Below the pieces are notes generated by a model. The model made no database searches. It was not told the DNA's origin and worked only from the letters and a program-made list of their open reading frames with translations. 14,273 nt of DNA. Origin: an uncultured Streptococcus sp. Its GTDB lineage: Bacteria > Bacillota > Bacilli > Lactobacillales > Streptococcaceae. Shown here one piece after another: positions 1 to 7,486 of this stretch; within the stretch, counting starts at the first letter, position 1, and the number at the start of each line of letters is the position of its first letter. The DNA is taken from assembly GCA_916048145.1 (NCBI GenBank), contig CAJZGT010000015.1, positions 1-14,273 on the forward strand, read 5' to 3'. Made by a program: the position numbers and the translations under genes.

Positions 1-1
1 C

Positions 2-178
2 GAGCGACTTGCTGATCCAGATCTCTTGGATGAGAAAGGGCATTTTAAAAATGACTGTTTTTCACCGACTTACTTTATGGGGGACGGTCACCAGCGCGTT
101 TATCGTTATCTAGATAATCGAGTAGACCCTATGGGGAGCTTCATTAAGAAAGTGAGGAAGAAGGATGGCAAGAGCTGA
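2..178 (+). CDS. 3' end of an unrecognised protein (partial)
   Basis: An open frame enters from the left edge and runs 58 codons to a TGA at 176-178. The visible C-terminus is hydrophilic, has a segment YFMGDGHQRVYRYLDNRVD, and ends in a basic tail rich in Lys and Arg. I do not recognise the family. The stop lies 14 bases inside the next gene, so the two are translationally linked and probably share an operon. The compact end and the organised overlap argue that this is a real gene and not a chance frame. No membrane segment or signal is visible in the part present. Confidence 0.6.
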   Translation, partial: ERLADPDLLDEKGHFKNDCFSPTYFMGDGHQRVYRYLDNRVDPMGSFIKKVRKKDGKS

Positions 179-725
179 GTTGCCAGATAAAATCGAAACA
201 GAACGTCTCGTTTTACGAGTCCGTACTGTGGCGGATGCTGAGGATATCTTTGATTATGCTAGTCGTCCAGAAGTTTCTTACTCAGCAGGTTTTCCGCCTG
301 TCAAGATCTTGGAAGATGAGATTTATTATCTGAAGCATATCCTTCCTGAGCGTAATCAAAAGGAAAATCTCCCAGCTGGCTATGGAATTGTCGCCAAAGG
401 AACCGATAAAGTCATTGGCTCTGTTGATTTTAACCATCGCCATGCGGATGATGTGCTTGAGATTGGTTATACCTTGCATCCAGACTATTGGGGTCGAGGC
501 TATGTACCAGAAGCAGCGTTTGCCTTGATTGACTTAGGCTTTAAAGATTTGGGTCTTCACAAGATTGAACTGACTTGTTTTGGTTATAATGTCCAAAGTC
601 AACGAGTCGCGGAAAAGCTTGGCTTTACCCTCGAAGCTCGTATCCGAGACCGTAAAGATGTTCAAGGAAATCGCTGTGACAGCCTGACATATGGCTTGCT
701 GAGGAGTGAGTGGGAGGTGATTTGA
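165..725 (+). CDS. GNAT-family N-acetyltransferase (RimJ/RimL-like)
   Basis: A 186-residue protein with the layout of RimJ/RimL-type GNAT enzymes, which move an acetyl group from acetyl-CoA to an amine, often a protein N-terminus or a small molecule. The family opening IETERLVLR is at residues 10-18. Motif A, EIGYTLHPDYWGRGYVPEA, sits near the middle, and its GRGY segment forms the acetyl-CoA pyrophosphate loop. The late block with NVQSQRVAEKLGF is the usual motif B with the conserved N..S..V.EKLGF pattern. Length is normal for the family. A GAGGAAG ribosome site at 154-160 precedes ATG 165. The gene overlaps the preceding gene and shares one base with the following start. The substrate cannot be read from sequence. 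Confidence 0.88.
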   Translation: MARAELPDKIETERLVLRVRTVADAEDIFDYASRPEVSYSAGFPPVKILEDEIYYLKHILPERNQKENLPAGYGIVAKGTDKVIGSVDFNHRHADDVLEIGYTLHPDYWGRGYVPEAAFALIDLGFKDLGLHKIELTCFGYNVQSQRVAEKLGFTLEARIRDRKDVQGNRCDSLTYGLLRSEWEVI

Positions 726-1303
726 TGCATCTTTTCATCATTGGTGCTCCGGCTTCTGGAAAAATGACAATTGGTCAAGAGTTATCTCGACTGACAGATG
801 CTACACTATTTTATAACCATCAAGCTATTGATTTTGCATTAGAAATCTATCAGGATTATACAGAGGAAATGTGGGAATTTGTTCGTGGAATTACCTTTTC
901 TTTCCTTGGAGCAAGTGCAAGAAATCAGCGATCAGTAATTTTAACTGACGTAATTGATTTTTCAAATCAGTACCAGCTGATGTATTTGAGGCAAATTCAG
1001 GATTTATTGGATAACTTTCATCAAGAGATTCTGTTTGTTGAGTTGGAAACAAGTCTTGAGGAGCGTTTACGTCGAAATCGAACGGAGAATCGATTAAAGC
1101 ACAAACCCTTAAAACGACATATTGAGGTATCTGAAAGAGAAATTTTAGAGACCGCTGAAACACTTCAATTAAATTCCCAACATCAACCGAATGAGTTGCA
1201 CCACTACCTTAAAATAAATAATACGGATCTGTCTGCAGAAGAGGTTGCTAAGCAGATTCAAGATAAAATGAAAACAATAGAGAAAGGACAAACACATGTC
1301 TAA
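725..1303 (+). CDS. small P-loop kinase-like NTPase
   Basis: A 192-residue protein in the AAA/shikimate-kinase-like P-loop group. The N-terminal strand MHLFIIG leads into the Walker A-like loop GAPASGKM at residues 7-14. The residue after the lysine is Met14, not the canonical Ser/Thr, with Thr15 next. A second strand, [10 protein letters not shown], could supply the Walker B-type acid. The Arg-rich stretch [17 protein letters not shown] resembles the lid of small-molecule kinases. I chose ATG 725 over an in-frame GTG at 710 because GGGAGGTGA at 712-720 is a well-placed ribosome site for 725, and because the motif then starts at once. The start overlaps the GNAT stop (TGATG), and the 3' end overlaps valS by 8 bases. 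Substrate unknown; an unusual kinase or NTPase is the likely role. Confidence 0.7.
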   Translation: MHLFIIGAPASGKMTIGQELSRLTDATLFYNHQAIDFALEIYQDYTEEMWEFVRGITFSFLGASARNQRSVILTDVIDFSNQYQLMYLRQIQDLLDNFHQEILFVELETSLEERLRRNRTENRLKHKPLKRHIEVSEREILETAETLQLNSQHQPNELHHYLKINNTDLSAEEVAKQIQDKMKTIEKGQTHV

Positions 1304-3947
1304 AGAACTTTCACCTAAATACAATCCAGCCGAGGTTGAGGCTGGTCGTTACCAAAAATGGCTTGATGAAGATGTTTTCAAGCCTTCAGGCGATAAAAAG
1401 GCTAAGCCTTATTCAATCGTGATTCCACCACCAAACGTAACTGGTAAACTTCACCTTGGTCACGCTTGGGATACGACTTTTCAGGATATCATCATCCGTC
1501 AAAAACGCATGCAAGGTTTTGATACCCTTTGGCTTCCAGGGATGGATCACGCGGGGATTGCCACTCAGGCTAAGGTTGAGGAGCGCTTGCGTGGAGAGGG
1601 CATTACACGTTATGACCTAGGTCGTGAAAAATTCCTCGACAAGGTCTGGGAATGGAAAGACGAATATGCCACTACTATCAAGGAACAATGGGGCAAGATG
1701 GGGCTCTCTGTAGACTACTCTCGTGAGCGTTTCACTCTTGACGAAGGTTTGTCAAAAGCTGTTCGTAAGGTCTTTGTGGACCTTTACAAGAAAGGTTGGA
1801 TCTACCGTGGTGAGTTTATCATCAACTGGGATCCAGCAGCTCGCACAGCCCTTTCTGATATCGAGGTTATCCACAAGGATGTCGAAGGTGCCTTCTACCA
1901 CATGAACTATATGCTGGAAGATGGTTCACGCGCCCTTGAAGTTGCGACAACTCGTCCAGAGACCATGTTTGGAGACGTAGCTGTTGCGGTCAATCCAGAA
2001 GACCCACGCTACAAGGACTTGATTGGCAAAAACGTTATCCTTCCAATCGCTAATAAATTGATCCCAATCGTTGGGGATGAGCACGCAGATCCTGAGTTTG
2101 GTACTGGTGTCGTGAAAATCACGCCTGCCCACGATCCAAACGACTTCTTGGTTGGTCAACGTCACAACTTGCCACAAGTCAATGTTATGAACGACGACGG
2201 TACTATGAATGACTTAGCCTTCGAATTTGCAGGCATGGACCGTTTTGAAGCTCGTAAGGCGGTCATTGCTAAGTTGGAAGAAATCGGTGCCCTCGTTAAA
2301 ATCGAAAAACGTATCCACAGTGTTGGTCACTCAGAACGTACTGGTGTAGTGGTTGAGCCACGCTTGTCTACTCAATGGTTCGTCAAGATGGACCAATTGG
2401 CGAAAAATGCCATTGCCAACCAAGACACAGAGGACAAGGTCGAATTCTACCCACCTCGTTTCAACGATACCTTCCTCCAATGGATGGAAAATGTCCACGA
2501 CTGGGTAATCTCTCGTCAGCTCTGGTGGGGTCACCAAATCCCTGCTTGGTACAATGCTGAGGGTGAAATGTACGTCGGTGAAGAAGCTCCAGAAGGTGAC
2601 GGATGGACTCAGGACGAAGATGTCTTGGATACTTGGTTCAGTTCTGCCCTTTGGCCATTCTCAACTATGGGCTGGCCTGATGTCGACTCAGAAGACTTCA
2701 AACGTTACTTCCCAACTTCAACCTTGGTAACAGGTTACGACATCATCTTCTTCTGGGTGTCTCGTATGATCTTCCAATCATTGGAATTCACTGGTCGTCA
2801 GCCATTCCAAAATGTCCTGATCCACGGTCTCATTCGTGACGAGCAAGGACGCAAGATGTCTAAATCTCTCGGTAACGGGATTGACCCAATGGATGTTATC
2901 GAGAAATACGGTGCCGATGCCCTTCGTTGGTTCCTTTCAAACGGTTCTGCACCAGGGCAAGACGTGCGCTTCTCTTACGAGAAAATGGATGCTTCATGGA
3001 ACTTCATTAACAAGATCTGGAACATCTCTCGCTACATCCTCATGAACAATGAAGGTTTGACCCTTGAGCAAGCAACTGCCAATGTCGAAAAAGTTGCCAA
3101 CAAGGAAGCTGGAAATGTCACAGATCGCTGGATTCTTCACAACCTCAATGAAACTATTGGAAAAGCAACTGCCAACTTTGATAAGTTTGAGTTTGGTGTC
3201 GCTGGACACATCCTCTACAACTTCATCTGGGATGAGTTTGCGGACTGGTATGTTGAATTGACCAAGGAAGTCCTTTACAGCGACAACGAAGAAGAGAAGG
3301 TCATCACACGTTCTGTTCTCCTTTATACTTTGGACAAGATCCTTCGTCTTCTCCACCCAATCATGCCATTTGTGACAGAGGAAATCTTTGGACAAATCTC
3401 AGAAGGTTCTATCGTTACAGCAGCATACCCAACTGTCAACCCAGTCTTTGAAGATCTTGCGGCTCACACAGGTGTCGAAAGCCTCAAAGACTTGATTCGT
3501 GCCGTTCGTAATGCGCGTGCTGAAGTAAACGTAGCTCCAAGCAAACCTATTACCATCCTTGTTAAGACAAGCGATAGTGACTTGGAAGCCTTCTTTAACA
3601 GCAATGTCAACTACATCAAACGCTTCACAAATCCAGAACACTTGGAAATCGCCTCAACCATCCCTGCACCTGAACTCGCTATGTCAAGCGTCATCACTGG
3701 AGCAGAAATCTACTTGCCACTCGCTGACCTCCTCAATGTCGAAGAAGAACTGGCTCGTCTCGACAAGGAACTCGCTAAATGGCAAAAAGAACTGGATATG
3801 GTCGGTAAGAAGCTCTCTAACGAACGCTTCGTAGCCAATGCCAAACCAGAAGTCGTCCAAAAAGAACGCGACAAACAAGCCGACTACCAAGCTAAATACG
3901 ATGTGACAGTAGCACGTATTGATGAGATGAAGAAGTTGGTGAAATAA
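1296..3947 (+). CDS. valS: valyl-tRNA synthetase
   Basis: Cytoplasmic class I aminoacyl-tRNA synthetase that charges tRNA-Val with valine using ATP. At 883 residues it is the normal length for bacterial ValS. The HIGH-type ATP site appears as [13 protein letters not shown], with HLGH at residues 53-56. The KMSKS loop is at 520-524 ([11 protein letters not shown]). The CP1 editing domain, which hydrolyses mischarged Thr-tRNA-Val, contains TTRPET at 218-223. The C-terminal roughly 65 residues are Lys/Glu-rich with heptad-like spacing, matching the ValS tRNA-binding coiled-coil arm. AAAGGA at 1283-1288 is the ribosome site. The start lies inside the preceding gene, so there is no room for a T-box leader in front of valS, and expression must come from further upstream. 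A strong terminator follows. Confidence 0.98.
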   Translation: MSKELSPKYNPAEVEAGRYQKWLDEDVFKPSGDKKAKPYSIVIPPPNVTGKLHLGHAWDTTFQDIIIRQKRMQGFDTLWLPGMDHAGIATQAKVEERLRGEGITRYDLGREKFLDKVWEWKDEYATTIKEQWGKMGLSVDYSRERFTLDEGLSKAVRKVFVDLYKKGWIYRGEFIINWDPAARTALSDIEVIHKDVEGAFYHMNYMLEDGSRALEVATTRPETMFGDVAVAVNPEDPRYKDLIGKNVILPIANKLIPIVGDEHADPEFGTGVVKITPAHDPNDFLVGQRHNLPQVNVMNDDGTMNDLAFEFAGMDRFEARKAVIAKLEEIGALVKIEKRIHSVGHSERTGVVVEPRLSTQWFVKMDQLAKNAIANQDTEDKVEFYPPRFNDTFLQWMENVHDWVISRQLWWGHQIPAWYNAEGEMYVGEEAPEGDGWTQDEDVLDTWFSSALWPFSTMGWPDVDSEDFKRYFPTSTLVTGYDIIFFWVSRMIFQSLEFTGRQPFQNVLIHGLIRDEQGRKMSKSLGNGIDPMDVIEKYGADALRWFLSNGSAPGQDVRFSYEKMDASWNFINKIWNISRYILMNNEGLTLEQATANVEKVANKEAGNVTDRWILHNLNETIGKATANFDKFEFGVAGHILYNFIWDEFADWYVELTKEVLYSDNEEEKVITRSVLLYTLDKILRLLHPIMPFVTEEIFGQISEGSIVTAAYPTVNPVFEDLAAHTGVESLKDLIRAVRNARAEVNVAPSKPITILVKTSDSDLEAFFNSNVNYIKRFTNPEHLEIASTIPAPELAMSSVITGAEIYLPLADLLNVEEELARLDKELAKWQKELDMVGKKLSNERFVANAKPEVVQKERDKQADYQAKYDVTVARIDEMKKLVK

Positions 3948-3952
3948 ACTAT

Positions 3953-3979
3953 AAACCTCGGCAATTTGCTGGGGTTTTT
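3953..3979 (+). terminator. rho-independent terminator of valS
   Basis: AAACCTCGGC (3953-3962) pairs with GCTGGGGTTT (3968-3977) across a five-base AATTT loop. This gives a ten-base-pair stem with two G-U pairs, and a run of five T follows from 3975. It lies six bases after the valS stop and ends the upstream operon. Its T tract runs straight into the next promoter. Confidence 0.85.
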
Positions 3980-3987
3980 GGTATAAT
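3979..3987 (+). promoter_or_regulatory. extended -10 promoter for the AT-rich gene pair
   Basis: TGGTATAAT is a perfect extended -10 element (TGnTATAAT) that begins in the last T of the valS terminator. No convincing -35 lies 16-18 bases upstream, because that space is the terminator stem, but extended -10 promoters in streptococci can work without one. Predicted transcription would start near 3994, about 23 bases before ATG 4017, with GAGG at 4006-4009 as ribosome site. Confidence 0.65.
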
Positions 3988-4016
3988 TAAAACAACACTA
4001 CTAATGAGGTTCTAGT

Positions 4017-4976
4017 ATGACTATAAAAGTATATTCCATTGATGAAGTTATTGAGGAGCGGACGCTCGATGACGAAAAGATAAAAAATATTCAAACGTTG
4101 TTTAAATTTTTGATAGGTGAGCAACAATCACATCTATCCGTAAAGTGTATTTTACCTCCAGAAAAACAAAACAATACTTCAGTATTGTTTGAGTTTAAAA
4201 ATCATAGACCTAAAGACAGTTTTGATTTTAAAAAATTTGCTAATAAACTATTGTCAGCAGAAACAAACGAGGATGGAAAAAGAAATAATACGATTAGAAC
4301 AGGTATTCTGTTTATTGAGCAAATTGGTAGTCGTATAAAGTTAATAAAGCTAGAATCAACGAAAGCAATCGACCCCGAAACGTTTGCTATTAGACAAGAT
4401 TTAGGATTAGATAATAGTTACTACAAGATTTGTATCTTTGAAAATAATTTTAATGATATAACCATCATCGATAAAAGTAATACAGCTGCAAAATTTTGGT
4501 ATAATAAGTTTTTAGATTTGAAACTTTTTAGAGATAGTGATACTAATACTGATACACTAATTAGATTTGTTAAAAACAACTCATTATTTTCCGAAAAGGT
4601 TATAAATCAAATTAACTATGAAGAAATTAAAGAGCTATCATTAGAGTATATTTTTGAGAATATCTCTTTTGATAAGGTTGCATTAACTAATAAGCTGGTT
4701 CAAAATAATTTACTAGATACAAATGATGAAAGTGAGATCTTTTCTGAAAAATCTTTGGATTTAGATTCAGAATTTGATATTTCTAAGAAAATAATTGTTA
4801 AACATTTTAAAAAATCTTTACAAATATCTGATATAACAAGTATTTATACGGATAACATTATTGAGATGAAAGATAGGCAGGAAGTAGAATATAATAAAAA
4901 TACAGGTAAGTTAGAGTTGGATATTCAAGAGAGGTATCGCTCTCAAGTTTTACAAAATCTTGGTATAGACGAATGA
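4017..4976 (+). CDS. uncharacterised soluble protein, NdpA/NA37-like, possible defence component
   Basis: A 319-residue hydrophilic protein with no signal peptide or membrane segment. The family is not certain. By eye it follows the layout of the NdpA/NA37 nucleoid-associated family, a group found on bacterial DNA. The middle segment (residues 69-112) has a short helix, FDFKKFANKLL, then paired strands GILFIEQIGSRIKLIKLE. A later segment (about 148-185) has IIDKSNTAAKFWYNKFL. The C-terminus (about 275-305) has a strand-turn-strand with NTGKLELDI, as NA37 proteins tend to end. The family's exact signature cannot be confirmed by eye; the Kiwa protein KwaB (DUF4868) is another possible relative. 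GAGG at 4006-4009 sets the ATG start. It overlaps the next gene by ATGA, so the two are made together. Base composition is far more AT-rich than valS (12 G+C in 60 at 4741-4800), a sign of transfer. Confidence 0.55.
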   Translation: MTIKVYSIDEVIEERTLDDEKIKNIQTLFKFLIGEQQSHLSVKCILPPEKQNNTSVLFEFKNHRPKDSFDFKKFANKLLSAETNEDGKRNNTIRTGILFIEQIGSRIKLIKLESTKAIDPETFAIRQDLGLDNSYYKICIFENNFNDITIIDKSNTAAKFWYNKFLDLKLFRDSDTNTDTLIRFVKNNSLFSEKVINQINYEEIKELSLEYIFENISFDKVALTNKLVQNNLLDTNDESEIFSEKSLDLDSEFDISKKIIVKHFKKSLQISDITSIYTDNIIEMKDRQEVEYNKNTGKLELDIQERYRSQVLQNLGIDE

Positions 4977-6145
4977 CTAATAATGTAGTAAGAAAATGGC
5001 AAAATACTGCTGCGATTATCGATTTAAATACTCCTTTACAACAAATTTTTAAATCAAATCAGATTGGTGTCGAAAAGAATGACGGATACTATATCTTTAA
5101 TAAAGAGAATACTTGGATTTTTGAAGAAGAGTTTATTGATGCACCAAGTCATAATCTACAACAAATTTTTGATAAATTATGCATTAAAAATTATGATAAT
5201 ATACAATGTTTTGATTCAGCAACTAACGAATTTAAAGTAGTTACTGAATCTGATGCTGAGAACTACTTAAAAATTATTAGTTTAAATACCATTAATGGTG
5301 TAGAATATGAAAAATTAAAAATTTCTTTAAAACTTTTGTCTGGAGGAAACTATAGTTCTAAGAGTGATCGGGTACGCCACCTTATAAACATATATGTATT
5401 ATTTCTTTTAGCTAATCGAACAAAGAGACAACAAAATAGCCTTGAATTTACCTTTGAAGGCGATTTAGATTCTTTTGTCTTTGAAACTGAGTTTGGAAAA
5501 AAAAAAATAATCTATGGATTATTAGAAATTTATGAATGGATTGTTACTAAACAAGAATACAGTGAAGCTTATAAAGTAAAGTTGCAGATTGTTAGAAGTT
5601 TAATTATAAAACAAAAAAAACTTGATCAGTTAGACTTAATTAAAAATCAAGCAGAATCTATTTTTAATAGAATCGTTAGTGAAAAAACAGACCATTATTT
5701 TGAACTTCAAAATAATTTAAAAGATGACTTTATAAAAATTTCAACTATGACTAGTGAATCTAATTCAAGTTTAAATACGAAATTATTTGGTTGGTTAACG
5801 GCTTTTTCTTTGATTATTTTTGATTTTATAAAAAAGAGTGATGGTCAAGATTTATTTAGAAAAATTGTTTGTTCAACTTCAGAAAAAACTAATGTATTGT
5901 TATTACTTTTGATTATGGCTTTGTTAATCATCATGCTAATGTTTAATTTAGATATTAGAAATATTAGAAAACAATATCAATGTTTAAAAGATCTTTATGT
6001 GAATCAAATGTCTATTTCTAATGAAGAATTTAACAAATTTATCAAGAAACCATTGTATAGTAACATGTATAACTTATTATTACTCAGCTTGTTAATTATA
6101 CTTGTTATAAGATTCTTAATTCCTTTGAAATATTGTTATTTTTAG
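4973..6145 (+). CDS. uncharacterised membrane-anchored protein, partner of the preceding gene
   Basis: A 390-residue protein that I do not recognise. About 265 soluble residues come first. Residues 215-265 are charged and helix-prone (KKLDQLDLIKNQAESIF onward) and may be a coiled coil. Three hydrophobic segments follow near the C-terminus: about 271-286, 307-325 and 366-384. The last stops a few residues before the end. The N-terminal domain would probably lie in the cytoplasm. ATG 4973 overlaps the preceding TGA (ATGA) and has no strong ribosome site of its own, so translation is probably coupled. A soluble DNA-binding-like protein made together with a membrane protein is an architecture seen in phage defence (sensor plus membrane effector, as in Kiwa), but similarity to KwaA is not evident. 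Composition is very AT-rich. An 11-A run lies at codons 175-179. Confidence 0.6.
   Translation: MTNNVVRKWQNTAAIIDLNTPLQQIFKSNQIGVEKNDGYYIFNKENTWIFEEEFIDAPSHNLQQIFDKLCIKNYDNIQCFDSATNEFKVVTESDAENYLKIISLNTINGVEYEKLKISLKLLSGGNYSSKSDRVRHLINIYVLFLLANRTKRQQNSLEFTFEGDLDSFVFETEFGKKKIIYGLLEIYEWIVTKQEYSEAYKVKLQIVRSLIIKQKKLDQLDLIKNQAESIFNRIVSEKTDHYFELQNNLKDDFIKISTMTSESNSSLNTKLFGWLTAFSLIIFDFIKKSDGQDLFRKIVCSTSEKTNVLLLLLIMALLIIMLMFNLDIRNIRKQYQCLKDLYVNQMSISNEEFNKFIKKPLYSNMYNLLLLSLLIILVIRFLIPLKYCYF
5497..5507 (+). repeat. 11-base poly-A tract inside the membrane-protein gene
   Basis: Eleven consecutive A encode Gly-Lys-Lys-Lys-Ile at residues 175-179. Homopolymers this long are prone to replication or transcription slippage. 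A one-base change here would cut the protein off before all three membrane segments. Confidence 0.9.
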
Positions 6146-6151
6146 TATAAT
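6125..6151 (+). promoter_or_regulatory. promoter for the C5 methyltransferase
   Basis: TATAAT at 6146-6151 starts directly after the TAG stop of the preceding gene. TTGAAA (6125-6130), inside the end of that gene, is a near-consensus -35, but with a short 15-base spacer. Expected start is near 6158, about 37 bases before ATG 6195. No terminator is seen between the AT-rich pair and this promoter, so read-through is also possible. Confidence 0.5.
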
Positions 6152-6194
6152 ATAGAATTTCTATTACAATATCTTTTAGAAAGCAGGTTACTAC

Positions 6195-7415
6195 ATGACA
6201 AATTCTGTAAGTTCGAACCGCTCTGAGAAGTACAACATTGCAGCTTTCTTCTCAGGTGTTGGGGGAATTGAGTTGGGATTTGAACAGACCAACGAGTTCA
6301 GAGTGGTGTATGCCAATGAATTTGATAAGTATGCGCGTCAGACTTATCAGTTAAACCATCCAGATACCTATTTGGATGGTCGTGATATTCACGATGTTCA
6401 GCCAGAGGATATTCCAGCTGAGCGTGTGGATGTGATTATGGGAGGTTTCCCATGTCAGGCCTTTAGTATTGCGGGTTATCGCAAAGGCTTTGATGATGAT
6501 CGTGGCGATCTTTTCTTCGAATTGCTTCGTATGATTGAAGGGCGTAAACCTCGCGCTATTTTCATTGAAAACGTCAAAAACATGGTAGGTCATGACCACG
6601 GCAATACCTTCAAGGTTATTCGTGAAGCTTTGACCGAAAACAACTACTTTATCAAGTGGAAGGTTCTCAACGGAAAAGATTACGGAAATATCCCACAAAA
6701 CCGTGAGCGTATCTACATTGTTGGCTTTGATACCAAGGAAGCTTATGATTTGTTTGAATTTCCAGAGGAAATCAAACTCACGACTTCTCTTCAAGACGTC
6801 ATTAACTTTGGTGATAAGCTAGATGAGGTCTACTACTACCGTGAAGGCAAGCAGAATTTCTACGACCAGTTGAAGTTTGAAGTGACTAGTCAAGATACAG
6901 TTTACCAATGGCGCCGTCAGTATGTCCGTGAAAATAAAAACGGTGTTGTCCCTACCTTGACAGCCAATATGGGAACAGGTGGGCACAACGTTCCATTGAT
7001 CCTGACAGACAGTGGTGAGATTCGCAAGTTGACACCGAAAGAAACCTTTAATGTTCAAGGATATCCTAAATCCTTCAAAATCCCTGAAGGGGTTTCTAAC
7101 GGTCAGCTATACAAGCAGGCTGGAAACAGTGTGGTTGTTCCTGTGATTAAACGCATCGCAGGAAATGTTGCCAAGGCCTTGAATGACAGCCAAGGGCAAT
7201 CTCAACTTAACCGCTCAGGAAAATTCGCTATTATCTATACCAAGATGAATGGACAATTTGAAGGGCAATCCTATGTCAAGGACTTTGTAGATAGCTGTGA
7301 TCAAGCTCTTGAAAAAATCAAATCTTATGACGATGGTTTAGCGGTTTTATCAGACGAAGATTATTTGAGATTTGTAAAAAAACAAGGCAAACTTGAATTT
7401 TACAGCATTAATTAA
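6195..7415 (+). CDS. DNA (cytosine-5) methyltransferase of a type II R-M system
   Basis: A 406-residue C5-cytosine methyltransferase that transfers methyl from S-adenosylmethionine to cytosine in a short DNA site and so protects the host from its cognate nuclease. The ordered motifs are all present: I, AAFFSGVGGIELGF (SAM site, 16-29); IV, GGFPCQAFS with the catalytic Cys87; VI, ENVKN (125-129); VIII, QNRERIYIVGF (168-178); IX around RKLTPKE (277-283); and X, AGNSVVVPV (309-317). The variable target-recognition region falls between about 200 and 275, and the target sequence cannot be read by eye. About 75 residues extend past motif X, longer than the minimal enzyme. AAGCAGG near 6181 serves ATG 6195. 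The AT-poor composition (27 G+C in 60 at 6541-6600) differs sharply from the gene pair before it. Confidence 0.96.
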   Translation: MTNSVSSNRSEKYNIAAFFSGVGGIELGFEQTNEFRVVYANEFDKYARQTYQLNHPDTYLDGRDIHDVQPEDIPAERVDVIMGGFPCQAFSIAGYRKGFDDDRGDLFFELLRMIEGRKPRAIFIENVKNMVGHDHGNTFKVIREALTENNYFIKWKVLNGKDYGNIPQNRERIYIVGFDTKEAYDLFEFPEEIKLTTSLQDVINFGDKLDEVYYYREGKQNFYDQLKFEVTSQDTVYQWRRQYVRENKNGVVPTLTANMGTGGHNVPLILTDSGEIRKLTPKETFNVQGYPKSFKIPEGVSNGQLYKQAGNSVVVPVIKRIAGNVAKALNDSQGQSQLNRSGKFAIIYTKMNGQFEGQSYVKDFVDSCDQALEKIKSYDDGLAVLSDEDYLRFVKKQGKLEFYSIN

Positions 7416-7425
7416 CGAATATATA

Positions 7426-7456
7426 AAGAGGGTTAGTGAAAAACTAATCTTCTTTT
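7426..7456 (+). terminator. terminator between methyltransferase and endonuclease
   Basis: AAGAGGGTTAGT (7426-7437) pairs with ACTAATCTTCTT (7443-7454) over a GAAAA loop. The 12-base-pair stem has two G-U pairs and is followed by more T. It is low in GC, so it may only partly stop transcription. It uncouples the endonuclease from the methyltransferase message. Confidence 0.65.
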
Positions 7457-7464
7457 GATATACT
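7436..7464 (+). promoter_or_regulatory. promoter for the restriction endonuclease
   Basis: GTGAAA (7436-7441), 17 bases of spacer, then TATACT (7459-7464) preceded by TGA, an extended -10. The -35 lies in the loop of the terminator hairpin. Expected start is near 7471, with AAGAGG at 7475-7480 as ribosome site for ATG 7487. The leader is therefore very short. Confidence 0.55.
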
Positions 7465-7486
7465 GAAGATAGAAAAGAGGGCGCTT

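Noticed and set aside
1..1295. T-box riboswitch for valS
   Set aside because: valS starts inside the preceding gene, and no leader with T-box features is seen in the available upstream sequence; any T-box would lie outside the window.
2994..3641. Long minus-strand open frames inside valS
   Set aside because: They are antisense shadows of a strongly conserved gene, have no ribosome site, and give no recognisable product.
3981..6151. GTATAAT at both ends of the AT-rich pair as a target-site duplication
   Set aside because: Only seven bases match, and both copies are explained as -10 promoter elements; no terminal inverted repeats or transposase accompany them.
6351..6794. 147-codon minus-strand frame within the methyltransferase
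   Set aside because: It lies opposite the conserved C5 motifs, whose codons explain it; no start signal or family resemblance.
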